Source: Elusimicrobium simillimum (GTDB lineage Bacteria; Elusimicrobiota; Elusimicrobia; Elusimicrobiales; Elusimicrobiaceae). Taken from it: a DNA stretch of 64,000 nt. Made by a program: the position numbers and the translations under genes. Below are positions 16,231-26,276 of the stretch, in pieces (positions within the stretch are counted from its first letter, which is position 1; the number at the start of each line of letters is the position of its first letter). The stretch spans positions 1,054,001-1,118,000 of the forward strand of contig NZ_JBEVVA010000003.1 of NCBI RefSeq assembly GCF_049639735.1, written 5' to 3'. The notes under the pieces are model-generated. The model made no database searches. It was not told the origin of the DNA and was given only the letters and a program-made list of their open reading frames with translations.

Positions 16231-17241
16231 TTAATAAAAAATTACATCCCCGGCTTTAATTTTGTGGCCGTTGGCAAAAGCCGCGGCCGGCATATCTTTT
16301 TTACCTGCGGGACGCAGTGTTTTTATATATACAAAACCTTGATAACATTTTACCAATATTTTACCGTCGCTTTCAATAGAAACAACCGTGCCGGGCGCGG
16401 TTGTGGCCTCGTCCGGCAGGGGGGAAAGCAGGGTTTCTAAAATTTGTACAACATCTTTAACGCCGCCCACCGTTATAAGCGCCTTAGCGTTGGGCCCGCA
16501 AGCCAGGCCGCGGACACGGTTGTGAAGCACTTCTGCCGCCATATTGTTAAAGTCAAGTATTGTGTCTTCTTTTTTAATCATTGGGGCGTAAGATGGTATT
16601 GGCAGTTCTTCCATTTCAGGTTCAGCGATTGTAATGGCGCCGGGTGCCGGTTTAACAGGTGTTTTATAGGTTTGCGCGCGTTTTATGATGTTATCCATAC
16701 GTATGTTTTCTATTACGTCACGCAAAATTAAATCACCTAAAGGTATAAGCTTGGCAAAAAGCGTTTTGCAGTTGTCATCTTTGCTGACTTCTAGTGTTTT
16801 GTTTAAAAATATGGGGCCTGTGTCCATGCCTTGGTCTATCCAAAAGGCTGTTACTCCTGTTTCTTCAACACCCGCGAAAAGGCTGTGCTGCACAGGCGCC
16901 GCGCCTCTAAAATTGGGCAGTATGGAGAAATGCAGGTTGATTATGCCCAGGCGGGGGATATCTATAATATGCTGTTTTAAAATTTGGCCGTAGGCTACCG
17001 CTATGCCGTAATCGGCGTTGGCGGCTTTAATTTCTGCTTCTATTTCTGTAATTTTTTCAGGGGAGAGTACTTTAAGGCCCAGCTCCTGCGCTTTTAGTTT
17101 TACTGGGCAAGGCGTTATAACCATGCCGCGGCCTCTTGGCCTGTCGGGCTGGGTTATAACAAGGGCGACTTCTGTATATTTATGTAAAGTTTCTAAAAAG
17201 GGGACCGCCACTTCAGGCGTGCCTAAAAAAATTGTCTTCAT
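16231..17241 (-). CDS. fmt: Methionyl-tRNA formyltransferase
   Basis: 336 residues. Fmt formylates Met-tRNAfMet with 10-formyl-THF to give the initiator. The N-terminal Rossmann domain begins MKTIFLGTPEVAVPFLETL. The active-site strand NLHFSILPNFRGAAPVQHSL holds the Asn-His pair, and the catalytic Asp is in TGVTAFWIDQGMDTGP. The C-terminal OB fold is present (LACGPNAKALITVGG onward). A Pro/Glu-rich insertion near 205-230 joins the two domains. First gene of the fmt-PASTA-rpe unit. Confidence 0.95.
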   Translation of the reverse strand: MKTIFLGTPEVAVPFLETLHKYTEVALVITQPDRPRGRGMVITPCPVKLKAQELGLKVLSPEKITEIEAEIKAANADYGIAVAYGQILKQHIIDIPRLGIINLHFSILPNFRGAAPVQHSLFAGVEETGVTAFWIDQGMDTGPIFLNKTLEVSKDDNCKTLFAKLIPLGDLILRDVIENIRMDNIIKRAQTYKTPVKPAPGAITIAEPEMEELPIPSYAPMIKKEDTILDFNNMAAEVLHNRVRGLACGPNAKALITVGGVKDVVQILETLLSPLPDEATTAPGTVVSIESDGKILVKCYQGFVYIKTLRPAGKKDMPAAAFANGHKIKAGDVIFY

Positions 17242-17263
17242 TGTTATATTCTAGCAATTAATT

Positions 17264-17303
17264 AAAAATAACGCCTCCGTTACTTACCGGAGGCGTTATT
17301 TTT
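17264..17303 (-). terminator. Terminator at the 3' end of giant gene A
   Basis: TAACGCCTCCG (17269-17279) pairs with CGGAGGCGTTA (17288-17298). On the minus strand the hairpin is followed by a T tract. The stem includes the last codons and the stop of gene A. Confidence 0.8.
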
Positions 17304-20300
17304 TTTAATAGCTTTTTTGGGGGCTTGTTTTTGTTTTAAATGGTATTGTAAATCTCTGTACATTTCTTCAAGTATTCTTTCCGCCGCCGTCTGGTCCATT
17401 TCGTAGTAAAATATTTTCTCTTCGCCCACTGTGATATAGAAGGGCTCGCCGGGGTTTTTATTGTTAGCTAAGTTGTATTTAAAATCACCCGCTATGGCGG
17501 ACCTGGCGTTACGGTTGTATACGCGCTCAATCATATGAAAATGCAGGTTTTTACTTTCCAGCTCATGCTTGCCCATAAGGAACGATACGCGGCGTATTTC
17601 GTTGTTTTCAGCATATTCCACGGCGAGTTCATTTTCCGTTTCAATATAAATAACTTTAGCGTTTGGTTTGTGAAGGTACGATCTCAAATAACTGCCCGCG
17701 AAAATATTAAAACGTTTAAAACTCATATTACCTTGGTCTACTTTATAAGTAAGCGTAGGCACCCAATCATTTTTTCTGCCGGGCAGCGCGTCATAACTGG
17801 TAACTCTGGGGGCAAATACAAATTTTACGTTAGGCTTCTCTATAAAAAACATTTTAGCGTCTACTTTTTCCACATGTTTAAGCTGTTGCTGTTTAAGTTT
17901 GTTTATAGAATTGTTTTCAAAAGAGCCGTCCACAGGGCGTAACAATTGTACTTTTTGTGTTTTTAAATCTTTTATAGCTTTATTAAAGCCGTCCAGGTAG
18001 CCTGCCTCTAACCTTCTCATCATTACGTTTTTAGCGTAACGGCCAAAACTCATAAAAGAGTGAAAACCTTCTTCCAAATCAAGCGTTTCCACTAAATATT
18101 CTCTAAAAACAGGGGTGTCCAGCGCGCCCCACCATGGGGTAAAAGTTTTGTTTTCAAGCGCTTTTTGGTAGAGCGGATAATAAACAGAATTTTTTTCTTC
18201 CGCCTCAAGCTTTGATAACTTTTTGGAAGCGGGCTGCGCTTCTTGGGGTACGGTTGTGTTTAAAGGCGCGAAAGTTTTTTCTTCTTTAAGTATAGAAGTT
18301 GGAGCGGCTTTAGGCGCGGCGTTTGATGCCTGCGCTGCACCATTTGCGCTGCCGTTTGTTTTAATGCCAAGCATGTTTTTAATTTTACTTGTAACGGTTT
18401 CTTTTACTTTATTAAAATCGTCCAGCCTTATACTGATAACATCGCTGCCGGCGTCTTTTCTTAATAATGGCTGGCTGCTGTATTTTACGGGTTTTGCGCC
18501 GCCGTTAAGCTCTGATATTATATTCTTAAGCAAGGTTTTGGCGCGGTTTAGTTCTTTAGTGGTAACGACGGTGCCGTTTTCCTCAATAAATACCGACACG
18601 TCTTCCAAAAGCGAATTAAGAATTTTTGTTTTACTTTCACTTTTTAAAGCGTTTTCATAAATGCTTTGGTATGTGCTTAATTTGTCCGCGTCTTTAATAT
18701 CTTCTCTGCGGTTTTTTAAACCATATTTTTCCCTAAGCGTTTTAACTATATTTTTTTGCTCCGGGGTTGAGTTAATTACATCCGTTAATATATTATGCAT
18801 GCCATAATAAAGCGTGCGCTGCGCTTCAATATAAATAGATGGAATATCCTTATTAAGCGCTTCAAATTCAATTAATTTTTTAATATGCTCAGCCGCGGCG
18901 TCGGTATTAGTACCCGCTACTGCTTTTCTATAGTTGGGCGTGCTGGCCCACAGTTGTCTAAAATCCGTCAGCAGTTCCGGCTTTACATACATTTTTTCAT
19001 TTAAAATTCTCATCGCAATCTGGTAAATTGGCGAGCCCGCTTGCGGCCTCATGCGGTTTACTTTTATATATTCGGTAATTTCCGCGATGCTTTTAGAGGA
19101 CGGCGCATATTTGGCGTTTTCCTGAATATTCTTAAGACGCGCAAATTCTTGCGGAGTTGTTTTTTTATCGCCAAATAACATGTTTGAATATTGTCTGTAT
19201 AAATAGCTGTCAAACGGGGGAAGCGCGTCATAATTTTGCGCGGCATAAGCCTCAATTTCAGATAAGGCCTGCGCCGGCGTCTTTCTTGCTATTAACCCCT
19301 CTGTAGTTTCTATAAGAGAAGGATATGTTTCTTTAAGATATTTAAGTCTTTCCAGTTGCGTTTTAGAGGAAATATTTTCACCTCTTAAAATTTTGGCAGC
19401 GCGCTGGTAAAGAGGATTCTCTTTAGGCATCCATGCGCCATGCTGCCCTATATGCTGCTCTACTTCTTTTACAGTAAGCGCGGCGGGTTTGTATTTTACG
19501 TTAAACTCTTCTTCAATATCAGCTATTCTTCCCAGCATTTCAGGTGTTACAAAGGGGCTTTTTTTAACAGTTAGAATACTTTGAGAAATTTCACTTCTAC
19601 TATCGGCTAATACCCCGTTTTCACGTGCATAGGCTTCATACTGGTCTACTCTTTGAGTATATTCAGCTAAAACAGATTGCAGTTGTTTTGTGTCATAATA
19701 ATTTTTAAGTGTGTTTAACCATGCTATATGTTCCGGGTGGCTTATAACATTTCCATTTAGTACCTTATTTACACCTATATATAATGCTTCTTTCCAAAAA
19801 GGCCATTTGCCGTTTTCATCAAGGTATTTTTCCACCTGTTCAATACGGTTATTGGCGGCTCTATATTTTTTGTCTAACGCTTCCGCGCTGAAAGCGGGGC
19901 GTTGCGGTCTTTCACCGGGGGTTAAAATTGTTTGCGTGTTAGAGGCGGCGGTTTGCGACTGCGCGGTAGAAGGGGTATGAATGGGGCTGAATTCCCTTAT
20001 CTGCGCCAGTTCAAAATCTTCGGTTAAGTTACCGCTTAACGCCAGTTGCAGCCTTTGCTGTCTGTTATGCAGCCATGTTCTAAACAAGGTTATTCTGCTG
20101 GTGAAAGTTGTGCCTATTTGGTTAGCGTGCGGGCCGAATGTCGCGCGGTTGTCCAAGGCTAACATTTTTCTGTAAAGCGTGTTGTATATGCCCAGTTTTT
20201 CAGGCGTATCTGACATGTTTTCCAGTTTTAAAAGCTGGTTGTTTAATTGGTTTATTTCTTCAACGTATGCGTCGCTTGGATGGCCTGAGGCAGGGCCTGC

Positions 20301-22955
20301 GGGCGTTAGTGCCGGGGCCGCGGCAGGCTGCGCTTTAACCTGTGGGGCAGACGTTAAAACAATTTCAGCGTTCTCTTCCTCAATAATCGCAGAAGTTTCC
20401 TGTCTCTTGGAGAATATGTCAAAAAGTATGCTTGTAAGCTCGGCTACGTTCGCGTAGTCTTCATTTTGTACCAGCGCTCTAAATTGCATGAACTCAGCTA
20501 ATATTTCTTCATATATATCAGCTCTGACAGTAGTGTCTGTAAGATTGTTTGCCTGTTCGATTTTTAACTTAAAGTCTTTAATAGCATTCTTATATAAATC
20601 GTTAAGCGACGCGGGACCTTCTTGTATAGACTCAGAAAGTGAAGGGCGTTTGGAAACCTCGTCTAATATTTTATTAAGCTCTTTTTGCTGTTCTTGGCTT
20701 AACCTGTAGAAATTGGCAAGCAGAAATTCACTTACAAGACCGTTACGGGCGTTATTAAGCTCTATTTCAAGCCTGGCGTAATCGTCTTGGTAGCGTTCTT
20801 GTTTATTGTTAAATATTGTACCGGCTAAGGTTGTTACATAAGCAAAACCTTTTGTCAGGTTTGGCGTTTGGGCAGGTAATTGCGTCGGAATAGCTGTGCT
20901 GCCTGTACCCGTTAAATTACCTATTATGCTTGACCCTTTACCCTTGTTAGCAACTTGTAATAATTCCTCGGTTTTAGTATAGCCTTGCATAAGACTTTCG
21001 AATAAGTTCGCGTTGGCCTGAACTTGCGCTTCTGTCGGTTTTGGTTGCGTTTTAGGTTTGCTTTGTGTTAAGACTTCTACCTCGCCCGCTGCGCCTACCT
21101 GCGGCCTGGCGCTGTTTGATATGGGGGTGGTTTTAGGTGTTTGAGGTATTAACTTGTTGTTGCCGTTATTTAATATCGGCGTGTTATTGCCGGACATTTT
21201 ATTTGGTGTTGTGTGCGTGTATTGCGCGTTGGCGTCTTTTATTAAATTGCGCCCTATATGTTTATTTACATTGGCGCTAAAGTTGCCGCCTATTCCGTGC
21301 AGGCCGGGGTCGGTATGGGTAACAGCTGTTGGTTTTTTAAAATATTTGCCTAATCTTGAGCCTCTGGCCCACTGCGGGATGCTTGCCACGAACTCCATAA
21401 AACTAGGTAAACTCACCACCAAGGCTACCATATATACCCCGCCCATTATTTGGTCAAATCCTCTCGCTCCGGACATCGCTTTGCGGTACTCTGTTACCAT
21501 GCCTATGTGGTTCTCATTGATTGCGCTGCCTCTGCCTAATTCAAGTTCTATTCTGCGTCTGGTGCCTTCAGGCATGTCTGCGTACGCGCTGCCGGCTTTG
21601 TACGCGTAATACAGTTTTTGATTGTAGTCCGAATAAATAGCAGCGCCGATAGTGAACGGTTTGTGTAAATTGGGTTCTTCCGATACCAACTCACTTACTA
21701 ACTTTTTACCCCTCGCTCCGCCAAATAATATTAACTCTGAACCTATGTCCTCCCATACGTTCCTCGTCGGCATCATCACACAATCACGCGTGCTTGAGAA
21801 CGGCGTACACTTGCCTGCCGTGCTTGGAAGACCAAACTTTTTTATGTGTTTTACGTCAGGGTATTCAAAGCGTATTGTGACCTCGTTATTGTATACTCCT
21901 TTAAAATATTTGTAACCTCTTTCTACATAACTAGTCACCCAGATTAAATCGAAAAACGCGTTTAACGCTATCTTAAAAACGTTGGTGGGGGTCGCTTTTT
22001 TTACGCTGTTTTTTATTACTTTTTTTAGCGCTTCGTACGACGCCTCGCTGTCCATTAACATCAGCGCGTTCGCCCCGCCTTTTAACACCGCGTGCGCGTT
22101 ACGCCCCATGTAATTGTGGTTTAAAAATTCGTATACGTTTTGTTCGCCCTGGCCCAAATATCCCAACGCCAACATGCTTGTCACGGCGTTAGGACACAGA
22201 CGGTCTTTTTTGTTGCGCGCTATCGCCCAATCTTCGCGGATCTCCATACCGCTTATTTCATCGCACACCCATTTTAACTCTAAACCTTTTTTAAAATACG
22301 CGGCTAAAACGTGGTTCGTGTCATAGTCCACACCGTCCGTCTTTAACATTATTTTGTAAACCTGCTCACTGTAATGCAAGGCTGTCTCGCGGTCCGTTAC
22401 CTTCTCAAATGACTTCGCGAAAGCTTTTAAAAAACCTTTGTTCAACGCGTTAAATGTTACCGCCATTTTTACACTGCCGTCGGCGTTTTTTACCGTAATG
22501 TACATGTCTTTGTGCCCGCGCCCCGGCGCCGTCCATACTTCACGGCCCGTCGCGTCCGCCTTCAAATACTCGTAATCGCGTAATATGTGGTAATATTCGC
22601 TGATGATTTTACCGTGCGCGGCAGAGCTGCTTCGCTTAGATTTGCCGACGGAAGTAAAGTAACGGTAAGCTTCGGATGTTTCGGACGCCTCAAGTTTGCC
22701 CGGTGTCACATTGATATTTTTTAAATTGGACATGCGCGTAACTGCGTCTTTGAACTCCAGGTTCTTTATGGCTAGCGCACGCTCAGATGGCACATGACGC
22801 GTCGTCTCGGATACTAAACTTACGTCATATTGGTTTTTAGAGGGAGTAAGGGTATACTTTTTAAGATCCTGCGCAAAGATAGATGTGGGAACGGCCCCGC
22901 TTAACAGCGAGACACACATTAAAATAGTTAAACCCTTAGTATATATATTGCGCAT
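17280..22955 (-). CDS. Giant secreted protein A (shared head, helical-repeat tail)
   Basis: 1891 residues. Signal peptide 1-29 (MRNIYTKG, hydrophobic core, ending SIFAQ). Residues 48-532 are the head shared almost identically with B and C: helical, HEAT-like, with a hydrophobic segment near its end (VYMVALVVSLPSFMEFVASI). A Pro/Thr/Gln-rich linker follows to about 700, then a helical module also found in B and C (LEIELNNARNGL...QQKELNKILDEVSKRP). About 1035-1350 hold four tandem ~55-residue repeats (xVExYIxxNGxxPxxxxPLY...IL). The C-terminus (about 1600-1870) is mixed alpha/beta, then Lys-rich. No enzyme motif recognised. A surface or secreted effector/adhesin is inferred only from export and size. 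Confidence 0.8.
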   Translation of the reverse strand: MRNIYTKGLTILMCVSLLSGAVPTSIFAQDLKKYTLTPSKNQYDVSLVSETTRHVPSERALAIKNLEFKDAVTRMSNLKNINVTPGKLEASETSEAYRYFTSVGKSKRSSSAAHGKIISEYYHILRDYEYLKADATGREVWTAPGRGHKDMYITVKNADGSVKMAVTFNALNKGFLKAFAKSFEKVTDRETALHYSEQVYKIMLKTDGVDYDTNHVLAAYFKKGLELKWVCDEISGMEIREDWAIARNKKDRLCPNAVTSMLALGYLGQGEQNVYEFLNHNYMGRNAHAVLKGGANALMLMDSEASYEALKKVIKNSVKKATPTNVFKIALNAFFDLIWVTSYVERGYKYFKGVYNNEVTIRFEYPDVKHIKKFGLPSTAGKCTPFSSTRDCVMMPTRNVWEDIGSELILFGGARGKKLVSELVSEEPNLHKPFTIGAAIYSDYNQKLYYAYKAGSAYADMPEGTRRRIELELGRGSAINENHIGMVTEYRKAMSGARGFDQIMGGVYMVALVVSLPSFMEFVASIPQWARGSRLGKYFKKPTAVTHTDPGLHGIGGNFSANVNKHIGRNLIKDANAQYTHTTPNKMSGNNTPILNNGNNKLIPQTPKTTPISNSARPQVGAAGEVEVLTQSKPKTQPKPTEAQVQANANLFESLMQGYTKTEELLQVANKGKGSSIIGNLTGTGSTAIPTQLPAQTPNLTKGFAYVTTLAGTIFNNKQERYQDDYARLEIELNNARNGLVSEFLLANFYRLSQEQQKELNKILDEVSKRPSLSESIQEGPASLNDLYKNAIKDFKLKIEQANNLTDTTVRADIYEEILAEFMQFRALVQNEDYANVAELTSILFDIFSKRQETSAIIEEENAEIVLTSAPQVKAQPAAAPALTPAGPASGHPSDAYVEEINQLNNQLLKLENMSDTPEKLGIYNTLYRKMLALDNRATFGPHANQIGTTFTSRITLFRTWLHNRQQRLQLALSGNLTEDFELAQIREFSPIHTPSTAQSQTAASNTQTILTPGERPQRPAFSAEALDKKYRAANNRIEQVEKYLDENGKWPFWKEALYIGVNKVLNGNVISHPEHIAWLNTLKNYYDTKQLQSVLAEYTQRVDQYEAYARENGVLADSRSEISQSILTVKKSPFVTPEMLGRIADIEEEFNVKYKPAALTVKEVEQHIGQHGAWMPKENPLYQRAAKILRGENISSKTQLERLKYLKETYPSLIETTEGLIARKTPAQALSEIEAYAAQNYDALPPFDSYLYRQYSNMLFGDKKTTPQEFARLKNIQENAKYAPSSKSIAEITEYIKVNRMRPQAGSPIYQIAMRILNEKMYVKPELLTDFRQLWASTPNYRKAVAGTNTDAAAEHIKKLIEFEALNKDIPSIYIEAQRTLYYGMHNILTDVINSTPEQKNIVKTLREKYGLKNRREDIKDADKLSTYQSIYENALKSESKTKILNSLLEDVSVFIEENGTVVTTKELNRAKTLLKNIISELNGGAKPVKYSSQPLLRKDAGSDVISIRLDDFNKVKETVTSKIKNMLGIKTNGSANGAAQASNAAPKAAPTSILKEEKTFAPLNTTVPQEAQPASKKLSKLEAEEKNSVYYPLYQKALENKTFTPWWGALDTPVFREYLVETLDLEEGFHSFMSFGRYAKNVMMRRLEAGYLDGFNKAIKDLKTQKVQLLRPVDGSFENNSINKLKQQQLKHVEKVDAKMFFIEKPNVKFVFAPRVTSYDALPGRKNDWVPTLTYKVDQGNMSFKRFNIFAGSYLRSYLHKPNAKVIYIETENELAVEYAENNEIRRVSFLMGKHELESKNLHFHMIERVYNRNARSAIAGDFKYNLANNKNPGEPFYITVGEEKIFYYEMDQTAAERILEEMYRDLQYHLKQKQAPKKAIKKNNASGK
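21360..22814 (-). repeat. Head cassette copy 1 (in gene A)
   Basis: 1455 bp almost identical to 29075-30529 and 41341-42795, in opposite orientation to those two. I saw only isolated substitutions (for example Ile for Val in CDEISGM) and no indels. Similarity to gene C alone continues upstream for about 35 bp, into the codons for SKNQYDVSL. Confidence 0.95.
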
Positions 22956-22986
22956 ATATATATTTTAAGAAGTATGTATGCCGTAT

Positions 22987-23029
22987 ACCAGGGTCTAAAG
23001 ACCTAGGCAGAGTATAGGTCCTTTGGGTG
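22987..23029 (-). promoter_or_regulatory. Leader dyad motif, copy 1 (before gene A)
   Basis: On the minus strand: CACCCAAAGGACCTA, 9 nt, then TAGGTCTTTAGACCCTGGT. The halves form an imperfect dyad (AAAG-GACCTA with TAGGTC-TTT). It ends 31 nt before the start codon of gene A. Confidence 0.75.
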
Positions 23030-23056
23030 GGGGGAATAGGGAGTATAGATTACAAA

Positions 23057-23081
23057 TAAAAACCCCCGGCAATCCGGGGGT
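23057..23081 (-). terminator. Terminator after the SWIB gene
   Basis: ACCCCCGG (23062-23069) and CCGGGGGT (23074-23081) with loop CAAT. On the minus strand it is followed by TTTTTATTTG. Confidence 0.85.
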
Positions 23082-23097
23082 AATTTGTTTTATGATC

Positions 23098-23355
23098 TTA
23101 TTTTGAAAGATGGTTGCTGATGTATTTGCTCATTTCAAACATGCTGATTTGTGTTTTGCCGCCAAAAATAACTTTAAGTTTGTCGTCGGCGTTGATCATG
23201 CGTTTGTTTTTAGCGTCCTGCAGGTTGTGCTTTTTGATATAATCCCACATTTTTTTAACAACTTCCGTTCTGGGAAGGGGGTTTGAACCTACTACCGCAG
23301 CTAAGTCAGCGCTGGGTTTTAAAGGTGCCATAAATTTATCATTTGCTTTTGCCAT
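23098..23355 (-). CDS. SWIB/MDM2 domain protein
   Basis: 85 residues that are essentially one SWIB domain (PSADLAAVVGSNPLPRTEVVKKMWDYIKKHNLQD through MFEMSKYISNHL). SWIB domains are best known in eukaryotic chromatin remodellers but also occur as small proteins in some bacteria such as Chlamydiae. A role in DNA topology or chromatin is assumed, not shown. AAGGAG precedes the start. It is monocistronic, between pckA and its own terminator. Confidence 0.9.
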   Translation of the reverse strand: MAKANDKFMAPLKPSADLAAVVGSNPLPRTEVVKKMWDYIKKHNLQDAKNKRMINADDKLKVIFGGKTQISMFEMSKYISNHLSK

Positions 23356-23461
23356 ATTTGTAAGTCTCCTTATTTTATCTTTTTAAATTTGTTTATTTTA
23401 CTCTTTAAAAGTTAAGTGCAGCGGGGCAACTAAACCGCTGCACTTTAACCTTATATATATT

Positions 23462-25066
23462 CTATTTAACTTTGGGGGCCGCCGCAAGTATTTCCGCGTC
23501 TACGCCGCTTTCGTATTTCTTAAAGTTCTCTACAAAAGAGGCCGCTAAAGCGCTGTAAGACTTGTCGTAAGCTTCTTTATCTGCCCAAAGGTTTCTGGGG
23601 GTAAGGATTTCCGCGGGTACACCGTCGCACTCAGTAGGAACCTCAAAACCAAAAACTTCGTCTTTGTTAAATTTAACCTTAGCAAGCTTACCTTCTAAAG
23701 CAGAGTTAAGCAGTGCGCGGGTATATTTGATGCTGATGCGTGAACCTACGCCGTAAGGGCCGCCTGTCCAGCCGGTGTTAACCAGCCAGCAGTCCACGTT
23801 ATGCTTTTTAATTTTTTCTCTTAAAAGATCAGCGTATTTAGACGGGTGTAAAGGCATGAACGGGCCGCCAAAGCAGGTTGAGAATGTGCTCTGCGGTTCT
23901 TTTACGCCTTTTTCCGTGCCCGCTACTCTGGCTGTATAGCCTGAGATAAAGTGGTAAACCGCTTGCTCAGGGGTAAGCTTGGAGATGGGGGGCATAACGC
24001 CGAAAGCGTCTGCCGTTAAGAAGATAATATTCTTTGGGTGCGGGCCGCTTTTGGTTTCTACCGCGTTGTCAATAAAGTTAAGCGGGTAGCAGGCGCGGGT
24101 GTTTTCTGTAAGAGCGTCTGAATCGAGGTCAAGTTTGCCTGTTTCAGCGTCAAAAACAACGTTTTCAAGCACTGTGCCAAAGCGTTCTGTTGTAGAGAAA
24201 ATCTGCGGTTCAGCTTCCTGTGAAAGTTTAATAACTTTAGCGTAGCAGCCGCCTTCAAAGTTAAAAATACCTTTATCGTCCCAGCCGTGTTCATCGTCGC
24301 CGATAAGGCCGCGTGTGATATCGGCTGAAAGGGTGGTTTTACCCGTGCCGGAAAGACCGAAGAAAAGGGCGGAATCGCCGTCTTTACCTACGTTAGCGCT
24401 GCAATGCATTGTTAAAATGCCTTTAAGCGGTAAGAAGTAGTTCATAGCCGTGAAAACGCATTTTTTGTTTTCGCCGCCGTATTCTGTGCCGGCTATAAGA
24501 ACAATTTTCTTTTTAAAGTTAACTAAAACGGCTGTTTCTGAGCGGGTGCCATCGGTAGCGGGGTCCGCCTTCATTAAAGGAACGCAGAAAACCGTAAATT
24601 CCGGTGTAAAAGAGGCAAGCTCTTCTAAAGCGGGTTCAATAAACATGTTTTTGGTAAACAGGTTCTGCCACGCCATTGTGCTGATTAAGCGGACTTTCAT
24701 TCTGGATTCTTTGTTAGCGCCCACGTAAGCGTCTCTTACAAAAATATCTTTGTCTTCAACATATTTTTGCGCTTTGGCAAAAAGGCTGTCAAAGCTGGCT
24801 TCGCTTATGCCTTTATTACCTTTGCTCCACCAAATGGTTTCTTTAACATCTTCTGTTTCCACAAAAAATCTGTCTTCAGGAGATCTGCCTGTATGTTTAC
24901 CCGTGGCAACACATAAGGGGCCGCCGGCAACGATATTACCCTCTTTTCTCCAAATAGCTTCTTCGTAAAGAGCCGGTGTTGATAAGTTCCAAAAAACAGT
25001 CTTGTTTGTCTTTAAACCAAGGTAGTCCAGGCCGAAAGACGGTTTGAATGCGTCAGGTTTTCTCAT
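23462..25066 (-). CDS. pckA: Phosphoenolpyruvate carboxykinase (ATP)
   Basis: 534 residues, the normal size. It converts oxaloacetate plus ATP to PEP and CO2, or the reverse in fermenters forming succinate. The Walker-type P-loop GLSGTGKTTLSAD lies about residues 229-241. The downstream metal and nucleotide motif RGLIGDDEHGWDDKGIFNFEGGCYAK and the adenine-binding region NTGWTGGPYGVGSRISIKYTRAL identify the ATP-dependent class. It follows the aminotransferase gene by 4 nt, so oxaloacetate made by transamination of aspartate could feed it directly. Confidence 0.97.
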   Translation of the reverse strand: MRKPDAFKPSFGLDYLGLKTNKTVFWNLSTPALYEEAIWRKEGNIVAGGPLCVATGKHTGRSPEDRFFVETEDVKETIWWSKGNKGISEASFDSLFAKAQKYVEDKDIFVRDAYVGANKESRMKVRLISTMAWQNLFTKNMFIEPALEELASFTPEFTVFCVPLMKADPATDGTRSETAVLVNFKKKIVLIAGTEYGGENKKCVFTAMNYFLPLKGILTMHCSANVGKDGDSALFFGLSGTGKTTLSADITRGLIGDDEHGWDDKGIFNFEGGCYAKVIKLSQEAEPQIFSTTERFGTVLENVVFDAETGKLDLDSDALTENTRACYPLNFIDNAVETKSGPHPKNIIFLTADAFGVMPPISKLTPEQAVYHFISGYTARVAGTEKGVKEPQSTFSTCFGGPFMPLHPSKYADLLREKIKKHNVDCWLVNTGWTGGPYGVGSRISIKYTRALLNSALEGKLAKVKFNKDEVFGFEVPTECDGVPAEILTPRNLWADKEAYDKSYSALAASFVENFKKYESGVDAEILAAAPKVK

Positions 25067-25070
25067 ATTA

Positions 25071-26276
25071 TTACCATGTCCTTTTTACTAAATTATCACC
25101 TATCATTATTTCAGCAGGTGAGGTTTTATCCAGTGCCCAGCGTATGCGCCTGGCCCCTTCAATCACGTTTTCACGCGCACTGCAAAAGCTGATACGGGCG
25201 TAACCTTCCATGCCAAACGCATCGCCCGGCACCACTGCTACCAGCGCCTTGTCCAACAAAAACTCCGCCAGTTCCATTGACGTCATATTATAGGAACTGA
25301 AATCCGCTAAAGTGTAAAATGTGCCGTTTGATACGGTTACATTTACGCCTTTAATATTTTTAAGCTCAGCTATGAGGGCGTTTCTGTTTTCCTCCAGCTG
25401 CATTGTCATTTCTTTAACACCGCTCTGGTCGCCGTTAAGGGCTGCCGCGGCGGCGGCTTCCGACAAATCTGAGTTGCAAGACGTTGTTTGCGCCTGCATA
25501 CGGCCCATGGCGGCTATAAGTTCTTTATTTTCACTTACCGCCCAGCCTATTCTTATACCCGTAAGCCCGTAAAGCTTGCTTACGCCGTTAATTATTACCA
25601 AATTGCGGCCGTCTTTAGAGTATTCTAAGGCGTTAGGGGTTGTTTTGCCGTCAAAAACTAATTGGTGGTAAATATCGTCCATTAAAAGGTAAATACCCTT
25701 TTTCTCACATATTTCTACCACGCCTTTTACAAATTCCGTGCCGAATATGAGACCGGAGGGGTTGTTTGGTGAGTTGAGCATTACGGCCTTGGTTTTATCC
25801 GTAATAGCCTCTTCAAATTCAGGCAGGGTTATTTGCAAACCGTGTTCCGGCTTTACCGCCACTGGTATGCCGCCGGCCATGGTTACCATTTCAGGATAGC
25901 TGACCCAATAGGGCGCGGGGAAAACGACTTCATCACCGGAGTTAACCACGCAGAGTAAAAAGTTGTATATAGCTTGTTTTGCGCCGCTGCTTATAATAAT
26001 GTTACTTTGTTCAAAAGTTTTGCCGTAATGGTCTTTGGTGTATTTGATAACCGCGTTTTTAAGGTCCACGGTGCCGGTTGTGGGGGAATATTTGATTTTG
26101 CGGCTGTTGGCCTTAGCAATAATAGCGTCCACAGCTGACTGCGGGGCCGGGAACTCCGGTTCTCCGCCGCCTAAGTGCACTATAGGAAGCCCTTGTTTTT
26201 TAAGCGCGTTTGCGCGGGCGTTAATTTTTAACGTAGGTGAATCTCCGACAACTGCGGCAAGTTTGCTAAGTTCCAT
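25071..26276 (-). CDS. Class I/II aminotransferase, probable aspartate aminotransferase
   Basis: 401 residues, fold type I PLP enzyme. NSPNNPSG holds the Asn contacting PLP, the Schiff-base Lys is in INGVSKLYGLTGIRIGW, and a C-terminal ARISFC segment contains the Arg that binds the substrate alpha-carboxylate. The type resembles the bacterial aspartate/prephenate aminotransferase group (AspC/AspB of thermophiles and Gram-positives). It is the first gene of an operon with pckA, which supports aspartate to oxaloacetate to PEP conversion. Substrate is inferred. Confidence 0.85.
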   Translation of the reverse strand: MELSKLAAVVGDSPTLKINARANALKKQGLPIVHLGGGEPEFPAPQSAVDAIIAKANSRKIKYSPTTGTVDLKNAVIKYTKDHYGKTFEQSNIIISSGAKQAIYNFLLCVVNSGDEVVFPAPYWVSYPEMVTMAGGIPVAVKPEHGLQITLPEFEEAITDKTKAVMLNSPNNPSGLIFGTEFVKGVVEICEKKGIYLLMDDIYHQLVFDGKTTPNALEYSKDGRNLVIINGVSKLYGLTGIRIGWAVSENKELIAAMGRMQAQTTSCNSDLSEAAAAAALNGDQSGVKEMTMQLEENRNALIAELKNIKGVNVTVSNGTFYTLADFSSYNMTSMELAEFLLDKALVAVVPGDAFGMEGYARISFCSARENVIEGARRIRWALDKTSPAEIMIGDNLVKRTW

